DNA of 64,000 nucleotides from CAZUXY01 sp964624235. GTDB lineage: Bacteria; Spirochaetota; UBA4802; UBA5368. Each line of letters opens with the position of its first letter. Positions within the stretch are counted from its first letter, which is position 1. Below are positions 35,212 through 44,568 of this stretch, in pieces. The stretch spans positions 1 through 64,000 of the forward strand of contig CAZUXY010000013.1 in assembly GCA_964624235.1 (NCBI GenBank). Direction: 5' to 3'. The position numbers and the translations under genes are program-made. A model generated the notes under the pieces. That model was given only the letters and a program-made list of their open reading frames with translations. It did not search any database and was not told the DNA's origin.

Positions 35212-36048
35212 ATGGAAAACCAGCGCAGCTATCCGGGATTTCTTAACGCCGTGCTGCTGCTCCTGTTGACACTGGCGCTCTTTTTCGTGCTGTCCGTCGC
35301 CCTGGCGGCGGTCATGGGCGACGCCGCGAAGAATTTAAGTTATTTTTCGTCGGTAATAAACACGGTGTCCATAGGGCTGGTCATTTTCATCGGCTTCAGA
35401 AAAACCGGGAGGTCCTTTAATGAGGTATTCCCCATCGCCCCGGTGTCGTTTTCGCTGCTCTTCAGCTTTTTTTTCGTCTGCATCGGGTTAACTATCGTCT
35501 TTTCCGAGATGGACAACATCTTCAGGTACTTCCTCCCCATGCCCGGTTACCTGTTCAATCTGTTCTCAGACCTGTACAGGGGAGGCGACTTCACCGGTTC
35601 TTTTATACTGCTGGGGATCGTCGCGCCGCTGACCGAGGAGGCGCTCTTCAGGGGGGTGGTACTCCACGGTTTTCTTGGGAACTACCGTCCCGCGAAGGCC
35701 GTGGTCCTTTCGGCGTTCCTGTTCGGGATTGTACACATGAATCCGTGGCAGTTCGTCACCACTTTTCTGATCGGCCTTTTCCTGGGATGGCTGTATTGCC
35801 GAACGGCAAACCTTGCGAACTGCATCGTCATCCACGGCGTCTACAACCTCATACCGCTTTTCATCATGCGCTGCACCTCCATCGAGATAAAGGGATACAG
35901 CGCATTCACCCCGACCGTTTCCTTTCAGCCTCCGTGGTTCGACGCACTGGGCGTTCTGGTGCTCGCGGCAGGGCTGTATGCGGTGGCAAGGATCACGCGG
36001 GGCAGGAGGGGTGCCCTTCAGGGGGGACCGTCCCCGGAAGGGCGGTGA
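35212..36048 (+). CDS. CPBP-family intramembrane glutamic protease
   Basis: The 278-residue protein has about eight membrane helices and the complete CPBP (ABI/Rce1) motifs: TEEALFRGVVLHG near residue 143 (paired glutamates and arginine), FGIVHMNPWQF near 168, and NCIVIHGVYNLIPLF near 203. These enzymes cleave within or near the membrane, and bacterial members process small peptides or confer bacteriocin self-immunity. Here the motifs are intact, unlike in the gene at 16447. The C-terminal tail is basic and probably cytosolic. It is a single-gene unit. Confidence 0.9.
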   Translation: MENQRSYPGFLNAVLLLLLTLALFFVLSVALAAVMGDAAKNLSYFSSVINTVSIGLVIFIGFRKTGRSFNEVFPIAPVSFSLLFSFFFVCIGLTIVFSEMDNIFRYFLPMPGYLFNLFSDLYRGGDFTGSFILLGIVAPLTEEALFRGVVLHGFLGNYRPAKAVVLSAFLFGIVHMNPWQFVTTFLIGLFLGWLYCRTANLANCIVIHGVYNLIPLFIMRCTSIEIKGYSAFTPTVSFQPPWFDALGVLVLAAGLYAVARITRGRRGALQGGPSPEGR

Positions 36049-36305
36049 ACGCGTCAGGGAGGCTATACCGTGTTAAAAAACCCGGCTCCATTATACATAT
36101 TAATTATACTGGAAGTAAATGCAAGCCGATTTTCAATAAAAATAAACTAACCATTTAAAATGATAACAGTTATAAAAAATATTTGACACTCTTTCCTCAC
36201 CACATTTCTGGTATATATAATAATACAAAGATATTACGGGCGCCCGCGTGCGCCCCGGCTCGCTGTTACGGAGTAGACAACAACCACACATCCGGATCGG
36301 TGACC

Positions 36306-37001
36306 ATGAAAAAACTATGCAGCAGTTATGCCGATGCCGTTGCCGACATACATGACGAAGCAACGGTGATGGTAGGCGGATTTACCGGCCGCGGCACCCC
36401 CTCCAACCTGCTTCTGGCCCTGCGCGAGAAGGGCCCCCGCAACCTGACCGTGATACGCAACGACGCCAGCGGGGGCTGGAAAAACCCCATCGACGTGGAC
36501 ATACTGATCGAGGCCGGCCTGGTAAAAAAGGTCATAACCTGCTTCGCCGTCTTCGGATCGCCTAAAAAGGTGAGCGTGCTCGAACGCGCGGCCACGGAGG
36601 GGCATGTCGAGGTGGAACTGGTGCCGCAGGGCACCCTGGCCGAACGCATCCGCGCCGGAGGCGCCGGGATCGGCGCGTTCTACACGCCGGTGGGCATGGG
36701 CACCGAGGCGGGAAAGAACAAGGAAACCCGCGTCATCGACGGCCGCGAAATGATGATGGAATACGCCCTCAGGGCGGATTACGCCCTGATCAAGGCCCAC
36801 ATGGCGGATACCTACGGCAACCTGGTATACCGCAAGAGCGCGCGCAATTTCAATCCCGTCATGGCCACCGCCGCCGCGACCACCATCGTCGAGGTCGAGA
36901 ACCTGGTACACGCCGGGGCGCTGGATCCCGACGAGATCATGACGCCGTGCATCTACGTGCACCGCATGGTGCACATGAAAGAATGGGGGAACCCCGAATG
37001 A
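36306..37001 (+). CDS. scoA: 3-oxoacid CoA-transferase subunit A
   Basis: The 231-residue alpha subunit transfers CoA between succinyl-CoA or acetyl-CoA and a 3-oxoacid such as acetoacetate. It shows VGGFTGRGTPSNLLLALREKG (the G-x-G-x-P family motif) near residue 22, RADYALIKAHMADTYGNLVYRKSARNFNPVMA near 150, and IVEVENLVHAGALDPDEIMTPCIYVHRMV at the C-terminus. ATG 36306 is used; an upstream extension has no homology. It overlaps the beta subunit by four bases (ATGA), so the two are translationally coupled. Confidence 0.93.
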   Translation: MKKLCSSYADAVADIHDEATVMVGGFTGRGTPSNLLLALREKGPRNLTVIRNDASGGWKNPIDVDILIEAGLVKKVITCFAVFGSPKKVSVLERAATEGHVEVELVPQGTLAERIRAGGAGIGAFYTPVGMGTEAGKNKETRVIDGREMMMEYALRADYALIKAHMADTYGNLVYRKSARNFNPVMATAAATTIVEVENLVHAGALDPDEIMTPCIYVHRMVHMKEWGNPE

Positions 37002-37660
37002 TCAAGACCACGTTATCTGAAGAACAGATGGCGACCCGCGTGGCCGACGAGCTGGAAGACGGTTTCTGCGTGAACCTGGGGATCGGCCTTCCCATGACGG
37101 TGTCGTCGCACCTCAGGCCGGGCGCCAGGGTGCTTTTCATGGCCGAGAACGGCATTATCGGCGTGGGGCCGCGCGCGCAGCCCGGCATGGAAGACCGCGA
37201 CCTGGGAAACGCCGGCGACGAAAACGTCACGGTGGTGCCCGGCGCTTCGTTCTTCGACAGCGCCACGGCCTTCGCCATGATCCGCGGGGGGCATCTGGAC
37301 GTAACGGTGCTGGGCGCTTTTCAGGTTTCGGAAAACGGCGATCTGGCCAACTGGAAGCTGCCCTTTCGCACGGTGGGAAGCTACGGAGGCGCGATGGACC
37401 TTGCCGCCGGGGCCAAAAAGGTGATCGCGCTGATGAAACATGTGACCGGCGACGGCAAGCCCCGCATAGTGCAGCGGTGTTCGTACCCGCTCACCGCCCG
37501 GCGCTGCGTCTCCATGATCGTCACCGACATCGCGGTGATCGACATCACCGCGGCGGGCATGGTGCTGCGCGAGACGGCGCCGGGATGGACGGCCGCCGAG
37601 ATACAGGCCCTGACCGAACCGCCCCTCATCACCGACAGGGCCTCTGCCTGGAAGACCTGA
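36998..37660 (+). CDS. scoB: 3-oxoacid CoA-transferase subunit B
   Basis: The 220-residue beta subunit contains the catalytic glutamate in LFMAENGIIGVGP (about residue 49) and NLGIGLPMTVSSHL near 22, with GGHLDVTVLGAFQVSENGDLANWK near 100. Together with subunit A it makes the standard alpha/beta heteromer. Separate rather than fused subunits are typical of bacteria. A substrate split between acetoacetate and butyrate or propionate transferases cannot be made from these motifs. The next small gene (37721) starts 60 bases later and may be co-transcribed. Confidence 0.93.
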   Translation: MIKTTLSEEQMATRVADELEDGFCVNLGIGLPMTVSSHLRPGARVLFMAENGIIGVGPRAQPGMEDRDLGNAGDENVTVVPGASFFDSATAFAMIRGGHLDVTVLGAFQVSENGDLANWKLPFRTVGSYGGAMDLAAGAKKVIALMKHVTGDGKPRIVQRCSYPLTARRCVSMIVTDIAVIDITAAGMVLRETAPGWTAAEIQALTEPPLITDRASAWKT

Positions 37661-37720
37661 AGGCAACTTACGGCTGCGGGCATACCGCGGCCTGTTGATA
37701 CTATACCCAGGAGGTGCTGA

Positions 37721-37999
37721 ATGCTCCGCCACTACCGTTCCGGAACCTATTGCCATGATATCGGGTGCGAGCGTCACTTTCAGCTGGAACAATTCAGCGG
37801 CGATGAATACCTGCGCAGAAAAAGCGCTCTCTGCAGGGACTGCCGGGCGTGGCTGTTCCTCGTATGGCTTCATGACCGCAGGTGGTCGATCACCCTCCCC
37901 CCTCCGGAGGTCCCCTCGAAGGAACTTGCGGCCCGCATCAAGGGGATCGACCCGTCGCTGGTGGAAGACCTCACCGAAGACGACATCCTCTGCCTGTAA
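37721..37999 (+). CDS. Small cysteine-containing protein downstream of CoA-transferase
   Basis: The 92-residue protein starts at ATG 37721 with an ideal AGGAGG site, so translation is likely. It has cysteines in YCHDIGCERHF (about 11-16) and LCRDCRAW (38-41), a possible metal site of the Cys-x4-Cys ... CxxC type, and a C-terminal acidic helix. I do not recognise a family and see no signal peptide. It may be co-transcribed with scoAB, 60 bases upstream, but no functional link is proven. Confidence 0.6.
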   Translation: MLRHYRSGTYCHDIGCERHFQLEQFSGDEYLRRKSALCRDCRAWLFLVWLHDRRWSITLPPPEVPSKELAARIKGIDPSLVEDLTEDDILCL

Positions 38000-38546
38000 A
38001 TCCGTCCTGCCGGCGACGGCGTCCAGACACTTCGGCGCCGAAGACAATGCGTACTCCCGGAAGATTGTCATACTCTGTCCGCATATGATGTCCTGCCGGT
38101 TTTATGGCGACCCTTGCGTTATACTTAACACATCCGCCGATTAACAACCTGTATCACGCTTCATGTTGCGGGTGGAAATAATCACCACCGGCACCAGGCA
38201 GCATAAAACCCGGCTGACCGGGCAAAACGCGATATAATAACGAGGCGATGAAGGGGATTCCGCCGCGCTAGAACGCACAGGCCGCCTCAACGAACATTCT
38301 ATTCGAACCGACCTCCGACTACACCTGCATTATCCCTCCCGCGTCGGGTTTCCTTTTTCAACGGCATCGGAAGCTGAACGAATTTTGTACATAAATCATC
38401 GTTCGGCCATGCAATGATATTCGTGATTATCGTGAAAAGCGAATGCATCGACGGGGCCTGTTTCAGAAAAATAATTGCATTTTTTTAATAAACGAACTAC
38501 ATTTTAAAACACTAACCGGCATTCCGGCACCCGCATCCGTTCCACG
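38000..38546. other. Long intergenic region without a visible gene
   Basis: These 547 bases show no credible coding frame. A TATAAT occurs at 38233-38238, but no -35 at suitable spacing is present. I saw no stable hairpin with a T-run. The last 80 bases are AT-rich and must contain the promoter of the kinase gene. Confidence 0.4.
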
Positions 38547-40310
38547 ATGGATATGACCGCACAAAGAAAAAAAACAATCCTTCTCGTTGAAAGCCACGCC
38601 GTCACCGCGGCGGCCGAGTCTGAAATGATACAGGGCTTCGGCTACGACGTCGTGACGGTCCAGAGCGGCGCCGGGGCCGTAACTACTGTTGGCGGCGATA
38701 CACACGTCGACCTGGTGCTCATGGATGTCATCCTCGGGGACGGGATCGACGGCGCCGAGACCGCCCGGCGCATTTTATCGATAAAAAACATTCCCATCGT
38801 GTTTTTCACCGCCCATACTGAGCGCGAAACGGTCGAGAGGCTTCGGGGCGTTATGCGTTACGGTTATATCATGAAAAACGCCGGGGAGTACGTGCTGCGG
38901 TCGTCCATCGAGGCGGCTTTCGATCTGTACGACACCCACAGGAAAAAGAGCGAAAGCGAGTACGCCCTGCGGACCCTTCTGAACACCATTCCCGACCTGG
39001 TCTGGCTCAAGGACCCCGGGGGCGTCTACCTGGCATGCAACCGCAGGTTCGAGGAACTTTACGGCGCCCCCGAATCGGACATCATCGGCAAAACGGACTA
39101 CGACTTCGTGGACAGGAACAAGGCCGATTCCTTCAGGGGATACGACAGGCAGGTTGTCGAGACCGGCAAACCCGGCGTCAACGAGGAATGGCTGACCTTT
39201 GCCGTCGACGGGCGCCAGGCCCTGATGGAAACCATCAAAACGCCGATGTACGGGGAGGACGGCGTGCTCATCGGTGTGCTGGGAATCGCCAGGGACATCA
39301 GCCTGCGGAAAACGATGGAAAACGCGCTTCATGAAAGCGAGGAACGCTTTCGCACCATCTTCGACACGGCCAGCGACTCGATAAAGATCCACGACATAGA
39401 AACCGGAGCGATTGTCGAGGCGAACAGGGCGTCCCCGGGGTTCTACGGATACGACACAATGGAAGAATTCAAAGAGAACCTGATATTCGGCGATCCTCCC
39501 TATGCACTCGAGGACGGGGTGCGAAAGATACGGGAGGCATCGGTCAGCGGCCCGCTGAGCTTCGAATGGATCAACAGGAAAAAGGACGGAAGCCCGTTAT
39601 GGGAGGAAACCACCCTCAACTCCATACACTTCGGGGGCAGGCACTATGTCATGGCCATTACGCGGGACATCAGCAAGAGAAAACAGGTCGAAAAAAAGCT
39701 GCTCGATTCCCTCCAGGAGAAGAACACCCTCCTCAAGGAAGTGCATCACAGGGTTAAAAACAATCTCCAGGTGATTTCAAGCCTGCTCGCGCTCCAGTCG
39801 TCCAGAACAAACAATGAGAAGCTCCATTCGTATTTTGCGGAGAGCCGTAACAGGATACACGCGATAGCCCTGATACATGAAATGCTTTATAAATCAGAAA
39901 GCCTGTCGAAGATTCTTTTTTCCCGGTACCTTGAGGAACTCACGACCACCCTCTTCAGCGCCTTCAACGTCAAAGACAACGTCAGGCTGGTACTGGACGT
40001 GAAAGACATCAGGCTGAGTCTGGACAGGGCGGTACCCTGCGCGCTGATCATCAACGAACTGCTGACCAATGCGCTAAAACACGCGTTCCCCGGAAACCGG
40101 GCCGGTGAAATAACGGTCACGTTCTCGCTGGACAAAGAACAGAAGCACGAACTCATTATCAGCGACAACGGCGTCGGCATGCCCGACAGTGTCAAACAGG
40201 GTGCGCAAGGATCCCTGGGTCTGGAAATCGTCCATGTGCTGGTGCACCAGATCGGAGGATCCATTGAGACCAGATCCAACGGCGGTTCGACGGTGCGTAT
40301 TGTTTTTTAG
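38547..40310 (+). CDS. Hybrid REC-PAS-PAS histidine kinase (HisKA_2/HATPase)
   Basis: The 587-residue cytosolic protein begins with a receiver domain (residues 8-125; phospho-acceptor Asp in LVLMDV near 59, FFTAH near 90, YIMKN near 108). Two PAS domains follow (about 138-260 and 265-385). A HisKA_2 dimerisation domain with EVHHRVKNNLQVISSLLALQS near 400 contains the phospho-histidine, and a HATPase domain (NELLTNALKHAFPG near 510, SDNGVGMPD near 545) closes it. Such stand-alone kinases take signals from an upstream kinase via the receiver. No cognate response regulator is adjacent. The PAS ligands are unknown. Confidence 0.92.
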   Translation: MDMTAQRKKTILLVESHAVTAAAESEMIQGFGYDVVTVQSGAGAVTTVGGDTHVDLVLMDVILGDGIDGAETARRILSIKNIPIVFFTAHTERETVERLRGVMRYGYIMKNAGEYVLRSSIEAAFDLYDTHRKKSESEYALRTLLNTIPDLVWLKDPGGVYLACNRRFEELYGAPESDIIGKTDYDFVDRNKADSFRGYDRQVVETGKPGVNEEWLTFAVDGRQALMETIKTPMYGEDGVLIGVLGIARDISLRKTMENALHESEERFRTIFDTASDSIKIHDIETGAIVEANRASPGFYGYDTMEEFKENLIFGDPPYALEDGVRKIREASVSGPLSFEWINRKKDGSPLWEETTLNSIHFGGRHYVMAITRDISKRKQVEKKLLDSLQEKNTLLKEVHHRVKNNLQVISSLLALQSSRTNNEKLHSYFAESRNRIHAIALIHEMLYKSESLSKILFSRYLEELTTTLFSAFNVKDNVRLVLDVKDIRLSLDRAVPCALIINELLTNALKHAFPGNRAGEITVTFSLDKEQKHELIISDNGVGMPDSVKQGAQGSLGLEIVHVLVHQIGGSIETRSNGGSTVRIVF

Positions 40311-40340
40311 GGAGCGCCCGGCATCACACACCCCGGGTAA

Positions 40341-41153
40341 TCAGATATCGGGAAACACCGGTTTCTTTTTTTCCAGCAGCGCCGATACGCCGTGGAAGCA
40401 CTCGCCCGACACGATAAGGGATACGGCGCGGTCGGTCTCTTCCGCGAGGGACGCGTCGTGGGTGCTGTTTCCGCTCCCACGTATGAGCGCCAGGGAGTGA
40501 CGCACCGCCCGGGGTCCGTTTTCGGCGATGAGACGGGCGATCGCCATGGCCTCACCGGCCGCCAGGCCGCGGTCGCAGATTCTATTGACGAGACCCATCG
40601 AAAGGGCCTCGTCGGCCCCCACCCTGCGCCCCGTGAGCACCAGGTCTGCGGCGCGGGAGACCCCTACAAGGCGCGGCAGTGCCGCGCCGCCCCCGTGGTC
40701 GGGCATGAGGCCGAGCCGCACCTCGGAAAAGCAGATCACGGCGTTCCGGTCCATGACGCGCAGATCGCAGCGCACCGCGAGCTCGGCCCCTCCGCCGTAG
40801 GCGTTCCCGTTCAGTGCGGCGATGATCGGCACCGGAAGCGCGCAGAACGAATCCATGGCATCCCTGATCCTGACGACGGCCTCCCGGGCAAGGGCATCGT
40901 CCTTTTTCGTGACGGCGTCGATGAGCCGTTTCATCATGGGATTGTCCGGCTGGACGTCAAAACCGGCGCTGAATGACTTGCCGCCGCTCCCGGTGATTAT
41001 GACCGCCCGGGGGAGCGAGCCGGAGATCTCGGCGGATATTTCCTTCAGCAGGTCGAGCATCCTGTCGTTGAAGGCGTTATGCCGGTCAGGCCGGTCCAGG
41101 GTGACCACAGCGATGCCGTCCATCCGCTCAAGAATGATGTTCCCGTCACTCAT
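40341..41153 (-). CDS. Enoyl-CoA hydratase/isomerase family protein
   Basis: The 270-residue crotonase-fold protein has RPDRHNAFNDRML (about 21-33), SFSAGFDVQ near 62 (first oxyanion segment) and NAYGGGAELAVRCDLRV near 116 (second oxyanion segment), then ICFSEVRLGLMPDHGGG near 140. The acidic residue in FSEVRLG fits hydratases, although exact specificity (hydration or isomerisation of a CoA thioester) is open. It is the last gene of a TetR-acuI-hydratase run on the minus strand, with 72 bases to acuI. Confidence 0.9.
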   Translation of the reverse strand: MSDGNIILERMDGIAVVTLDRPDRHNAFNDRMLDLLKEISAEISGSLPRAVIITGSGGKSFSAGFDVQPDNPMMKRLIDAVTKKDDALAREAVVRIRDAMDSFCALPVPIIAALNGNAYGGGAELAVRCDLRVMDRNAVICFSEVRLGLMPDHGGGAALPRLVGVSRAADLVLTGRRVGADEALSMGLVNRICDRGLAAGEAMAIARLIAENGPRAVRHSLALIRGSGNSTHDASLAEETDRAVSLIVSGECFHGVSALLEKKKPVFPDI

Positions 41154-41225
41154 ACCGTTTCCTCCCGGGATAAATTGCTGCTGATGCCGTAAAGCCGGCG
41201 CCGCATCGGCGCCAGACGGACACCG

Positions 41226-42233
41226 TTATGACCGGCCCTTCACGGCGACCACGCTCCTTCCGCGGTGTCTGCCGGCTTTCATTACCGCGAATTCCTCCTC
41301 CAGCCCCTCCAGGGTAGTCTCCGACGCCAGATCTGTGAGCCAGGGGAATTTCCACTCACCGGCGAGGTTCGACCAGACCTTCCGCCGCAGGGGCATGGGA
41401 CAGTTCTGCGAATCGATGCCGAAGAGCGAAACGCCCCGCAGGATAAAGGGGTATACGGTCAGCGCGAGATCGGGGGACACCACGTTGCCGCAGCAGGTGA
41501 CCGCGCCCCCGGCCATGGTCGACTTGATCGCGAAGGTCAGGATCGCCCCTCCCAGCGTGTCGATGCATCCCGCGAACCGCTCTTTCAAGAGCGGCCGGGA
41601 AGGCGTGTCGGCCGCCTCTTCGGACGCGAGTATCTTCTTCGCGCCGCACTTTTTTAATAGATCCTCCGCGTTCGCCGGTCCCTGGAGTGCGACCACTGAA
41701 TAACCCAGGTGCGACAGTATGGACACCGCCATGCTGCCCACGCCGCCGGCCGCACCGGTGACCAGAATGTCGCCCTGGTCCGGACCGGAAATCCAGTTCA
41801 GCAGGCGGTTTACCGAGAGCCCGGCCGTGAGCCCGGCGGTGCCGTAGATCATGCTCTCGCGCAGGGAGAGCCCTTCGGGTTTCGGCACCGCCCACGCCGC
41901 GGGGACCCGTATGTACTGGCCGAACCCCCCCCAGGTGTTCATGCCCAGGTCATAGCTCGTGACGATAACCTCGTCGCCCAGTCTGAACGAGCCGTCGCCG
42001 CACGAGACGACGGTCCCCGCCGCGTCGATACCCGGGGTGTGAGGGTAATTCCTCGTCACGCCGCGGTTCCCCGTGGCCGAGAGCATGTCCTTGTAATTGA
42101 GTGACGAGTAGTGGACCTCCACCAGAAGGTCGCCGGCGGGCAGTTCGTCGGTGGACCGCGTCTCGATCTTCCGCACGAAGGTATTCCCGCCCTCTTCGCG
42201 CACCACCAGCGCCCTGAATTGCTTTTTTTCCAT
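41226..42233 (-). CDS. acuI: Acrylyl-CoA reductase-like (AcuI/YhdH) MDR oxidoreductase
   Basis: The 335-residue protein belongs to the zinc-free medium-chain reductase YhdH/AcuI group: LVEVHYSSLNYKDMLSATGN near residue 37, GIDAAGTVVS near 68, GTAGLTAGLSVNRL near 132 and the Rossmann motif VTGAAGGVGSMAVSILSHLGY near 158. AcuI reduces acrylyl-CoA with NADPH. It is adjacent to the enoyl-CoA hydratase and follows the TetR gene by 46 bases, which fits reductive or detoxifying acyl-CoA metabolism. YhdH homologues with other quinone-like substrates exist, so the symbol is tentative. Confidence 0.85.
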   Translation of the reverse strand: MEKKQFRALVVREEGGNTFVRKIETRSTDELPAGDLLVEVHYSSLNYKDMLSATGNRGVTRNYPHTPGIDAAGTVVSCGDGSFRLGDEVIVTSYDLGMNTWGGFGQYIRVPAAWAVPKPEGLSLRESMIYGTAGLTAGLSVNRLLNWISGPDQGDILVTGAAGGVGSMAVSILSHLGYSVVALQGPANAEDLLKKCGAKKILASEEAADTPSRPLLKERFAGCIDTLGGAILTFAIKSTMAGGAVTCCGNVVSPDLALTVYPFILRGVSLFGIDSQNCPMPLRRKVWSNLAGEWKFPWLTDLASETTLEGLEEEFAVMKAGRHRGRSVVAVKGRS

Positions 42234-42279
42234 GATTCCTCCCTGCTCCTCTTTAGTGTAACGGGCGCACCCGCGCCCC

Positions 42280-42904
42280 TCATCGCCGCGGCGGGACCTG
42301 TTTCCCGTCCCGGCGTATATCGTTCAGCGATTGTATAAGCGATTGAATGGTCGCGTTCAGCCTGCTGCGCGAATGATCGAGGTTGTACATGACACAGGCC
42401 CCCAGTAGCCCCGAGAACACGATCTCGGTTACCCGTGACGTGTCCGCTTCGGGAACGACAAGCCCCGCCTTTTTCCCGTCGTCGATAAGCCGCCCGATCA
42501 TGCGCCTGAGCCTGGTGAAACCCTCGTTCACCTGGTTCGCCAGCTCCGGGCTCTGCCCTGCCAGCTCAACCGCGAAGGTGACGAAGATACACCCCCCGGG
42601 GAAGGTGCGCCTGTCGGNNNNNNNNNNCTGTAAGGTAGCGGTCCCGGTAGTTTGTCAGGAGTCTATTCAGCCTGTCCAGGGGATGGGCCTCTTCGTCCAG
42701 CCCGGCGAGGTTTTTCTCGCGCCAGATCTTCCGGGCCCGGGAGAGGACGCCGGTGAAGAGCTCTTCCTTGGTCCTGAAATGGTTGTAAAAGCCGCCCTTC
42801 GAGGTCCCTGCCGCGGCGATGATGTCCATGGTGGAGGTGTTCATGTATCCTTTGACCGAAAACAGGCGCAGGGACTCGTCGATGATTTTCTCTTTCAGCG
42901 TCAT
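42280..42904 (-). CDS. TetR-family regulator split by an assembly gap
   Basis: The N-terminal part (from ATG 42904) has a TetR helix-turn-helix: MDIIAAAGTSKGGFYNHFRTKEELF at about residues 26-50. The gene continues beyond the ten N bases in a different frame as DRRTFPGGCIFVTFAVELAGQSPELANQV and the C-terminal helices ending at 42280. The frames join only if the true gap length is a multiple of three, so the gap size of ten is wrong, not the gene. The pair matches NemR-like TetR proteins, which sense electrophiles. It probably represses itself and acuI and hydratase downstream (operator at 42935). Confidence 0.85.
42618..42627. other. Assembly gap of ten N
   Basis: Ten undetermined bases lie inside the TetR gene. 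The reading frame after the gap requires an actual length divisible by three. Confidence 0.99.
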
Positions 42905-42934
42905 GGGCCTCTTCTTAACAGTGCGGAGCGGTAC

Positions 42935-42948
42935 AGACCGACCGGTCT
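42935..42948. promoter_or_regulatory. NemR-like palindromic operator upstream of TetR
   Basis: AGACC-gacc-GGTCT is an inverted repeat around a four-base spacer, 30 bases upstream of the TetR start and 186 bases before the DUF5058 gene on the other strand. Similar AGACC/GGTCT boxes are bound by NemR-type TetR proteins. Confidence 0.6.
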
Positions 42949-43134
42949 CCCTTTCCTTTTATGAAACAACGTCATTTCTGTCAAGAGAAAACCCGCATCC
43001 CGGGAAACTCCTTTGCGGGCGGGACCAGTGCCCCGTCACTGCCGGCCGTCCTGTATATATCGTTGCGTTTTGCGGCCTTCAGCCCTATACTTCGTGTGCT
43101 TACTGCCTTCATTCATTTTCATGAGAGGTCTGTT

Positions 43135-43857
43135 ATGGACAATTACCTTTCAATCGCGAACGGGTTCGGGATGTGGGTGGCGGTCTCGTGCATCATCATC
43201 GTGGTGTTCGTCCAGGCGATCCGCATCTCTTTCATCGCCTTCAGGGCGGGGAAAGCCATCGGCATGAGCGGGAGGGACCTGCGGCTCGCGTTCCGCACGG
43301 GGTTCACCACCGCCATCGTCCCCTCCATCGCCGTGCTCCTCGGGCTTGCCATCATGATCCCCAAACTGGGCGTGCCCTTCCCCTGGATGCGGCTGTCGGT
43401 CATCGGGTCGGTGACCTACGAGCTGATGGCCGCGGGCATAGGCGCCTCTGAGATGGGGCTCGAGGGGCTTTCGGCCGATTTCAACGGCATGGCCTACGCG
43501 AACGCTGTCTGGGCCATGTCGATAGGGTGCATCTTCAACCTCATCATGGCGGCCTTCTTCACGCCCAAAATCATGAAGCTCAAGGACAGGATCGCCGGGG
43601 GCGATGAGGGCTGGATGAAGACCCTTACCGCCGCCGCGTTCTTCGGCGCCGTCGGGTACATGGTGGCCCAGCCCGTGGTGAAGGGCGGCGCGCCCCTGGC
43701 CGCGCTCGTCGGCGGGTTCGCCACCATGCTCATACTGGGCGCCGCTATCACGGCCGCCAGGCAGAACTGGCTCAAAGAATGGGCGCTCTCCATCGCCATC
43801 ATCGGCGGCATGGCCGCCGCGGGGTTTGCGCACCGCCTTTTCGGGATCGGGGGCTGA
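43135..43857 (+). CDS. DUF5058-family membrane protein
   Basis: The 240-residue protein starts at ATG 43135 behind GAGAGG; a longer upstream frame is not needed. It has six to seven hydrophobic helices and the conserved pattern FRTGFTTAIVPSIAVLLGLAIMIPKLGVPFPWMRLSVIGSVTYELMAA near residues 55-105. The family is of unknown function and is often found beside M20 peptidases. It is followed one base later by a second membrane protein, then the M20 enzyme; I infer a transport unit feeding the amidohydrolase. Confidence 0.75.
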   Translation: MDNYLSIANGFGMWVAVSCIIIVVFVQAIRISFIAFRAGKAIGMSGRDLRLAFRTGFTTAIVPSIAVLLGLAIMIPKLGVPFPWMRLSVIGSVTYELMAAGIGASEMGLEGLSADFNGMAYANAVWAMSIGCIFNLIMAAFFTPKIMKLKDRIAGGDEGWMKTLTAAAFFGAVGYMVAQPVVKGGAPLAALVGGFATMLILGAAITAARQNWLKEWALSIAIIGGMAAAGFAHRLFGIGG

Positions 43858-43858
43858 C

Positions 43859-44554
43859 ATGGAAAACAAACAGCAGGTCTTTCTCGACCGGTTCATCCAC
43901 CCCGTACAGGTCATCGGTATGATCACCCTGATCACCGCGATCGTGTGCCTCTTCATCCCCGGCCTGTACCTGTACTTCTTTCACGGCCTCATGCCGCCGC
44001 CGGCGAACATGCTACGTGCCATCATCGCCGTGTGGTCGTTCATGGCGATCATGGGGGTCATCGAGCCGATAGTCTACTACCCCATCCTGGGGTTCGGCGG
44101 CACCTACATGTCGTTCCTGGTGGGCAACGTCCTCAACCTCAGGGTGCCGGTGTCGGCGAACTGCCAGCAGGTGGTGGGGACGAAGGAGGGCACGCCCGAG
44201 GCCGAGATCGTCTCGACCCTGGGTATCGCGGGGTCGCTTATCGGAAGCCAGCTGGTCATGATCGTCGGGGTCGTGGCGCTGCTCCCCGTGATCGACCGCA
44301 TCAGCACCGGAGGCTCGGCCATGAAGGTCGCGCTTGACCAGGTGCTGCCTGCCCTGTTCGGCGCCCTGGGAGGGATCTTCCTCTTCAAGGTGCCGAAGCT
44401 CGGCATCGTCCCGCTGGGTCTCGGCTTTATCATCGCCCTCGTGAACCCCAATCTCCCCTATTCCATCGTCATACCGCTGATGGTGATCGTCTCGGTCATC
44501 GCGGCGCGCGTGATGTACAAACGGGGATGGGTCACGGGTGCGGGAATGATGTAG
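43859..44554 (+). CDS. Second multi-pass membrane protein of the DUF5058 cassette
   Basis: The 231-residue protein starts at ATG 43859, one base after the previous stop, so translation is coupled. It has about six membrane helices and a conserved GGTYMSFLVGNVLNLRVPVSANCQQVVGTKEGTPEAEIVSTLGI segment around 80-125. The charged re-entrant-looking loop within that segment resembles a substrate-binding element, but the family is unknown to me. It most likely forms a complex with the DUF5058 protein. Confidence 0.7.
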   Translation: MENKQQVFLDRFIHPVQVIGMITLITAIVCLFIPGLYLYFFHGLMPPPANMLRAIIAVWSFMAIMGVIEPIVYYPILGFGGTYMSFLVGNVLNLRVPVSANCQQVVGTKEGTPEAEIVSTLGIAGSLIGSQLVMIVGVVALLPVIDRISTGGSAMKVALDQVLPALFGALGGIFLFKVPKLGIVPLGLGFIIALVNPNLPYSIVIPLMVIVSVIAARVMYKRGWVTGAGMM

Positions 44555-44568
44555 AAACGGAGGACGAC

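Noticed and set aside
36183..36221. TTGACA and TATAAT before scoA as one promoter
   Set aside because: The spacing is 27 bases, too long for sigma-70; only one of the two boxes could be real.
38233..38238. TATAAT in the long intergenic region before the kinase gene
   Set aside because: No -35 element at acceptable distance; could be chance.
42961..43134. N-terminal extension of the DUF5058 gene
   Set aside because: The extra residues are not hydrophobic or conserved, and a good ribosome site precedes the ATG at 43135.
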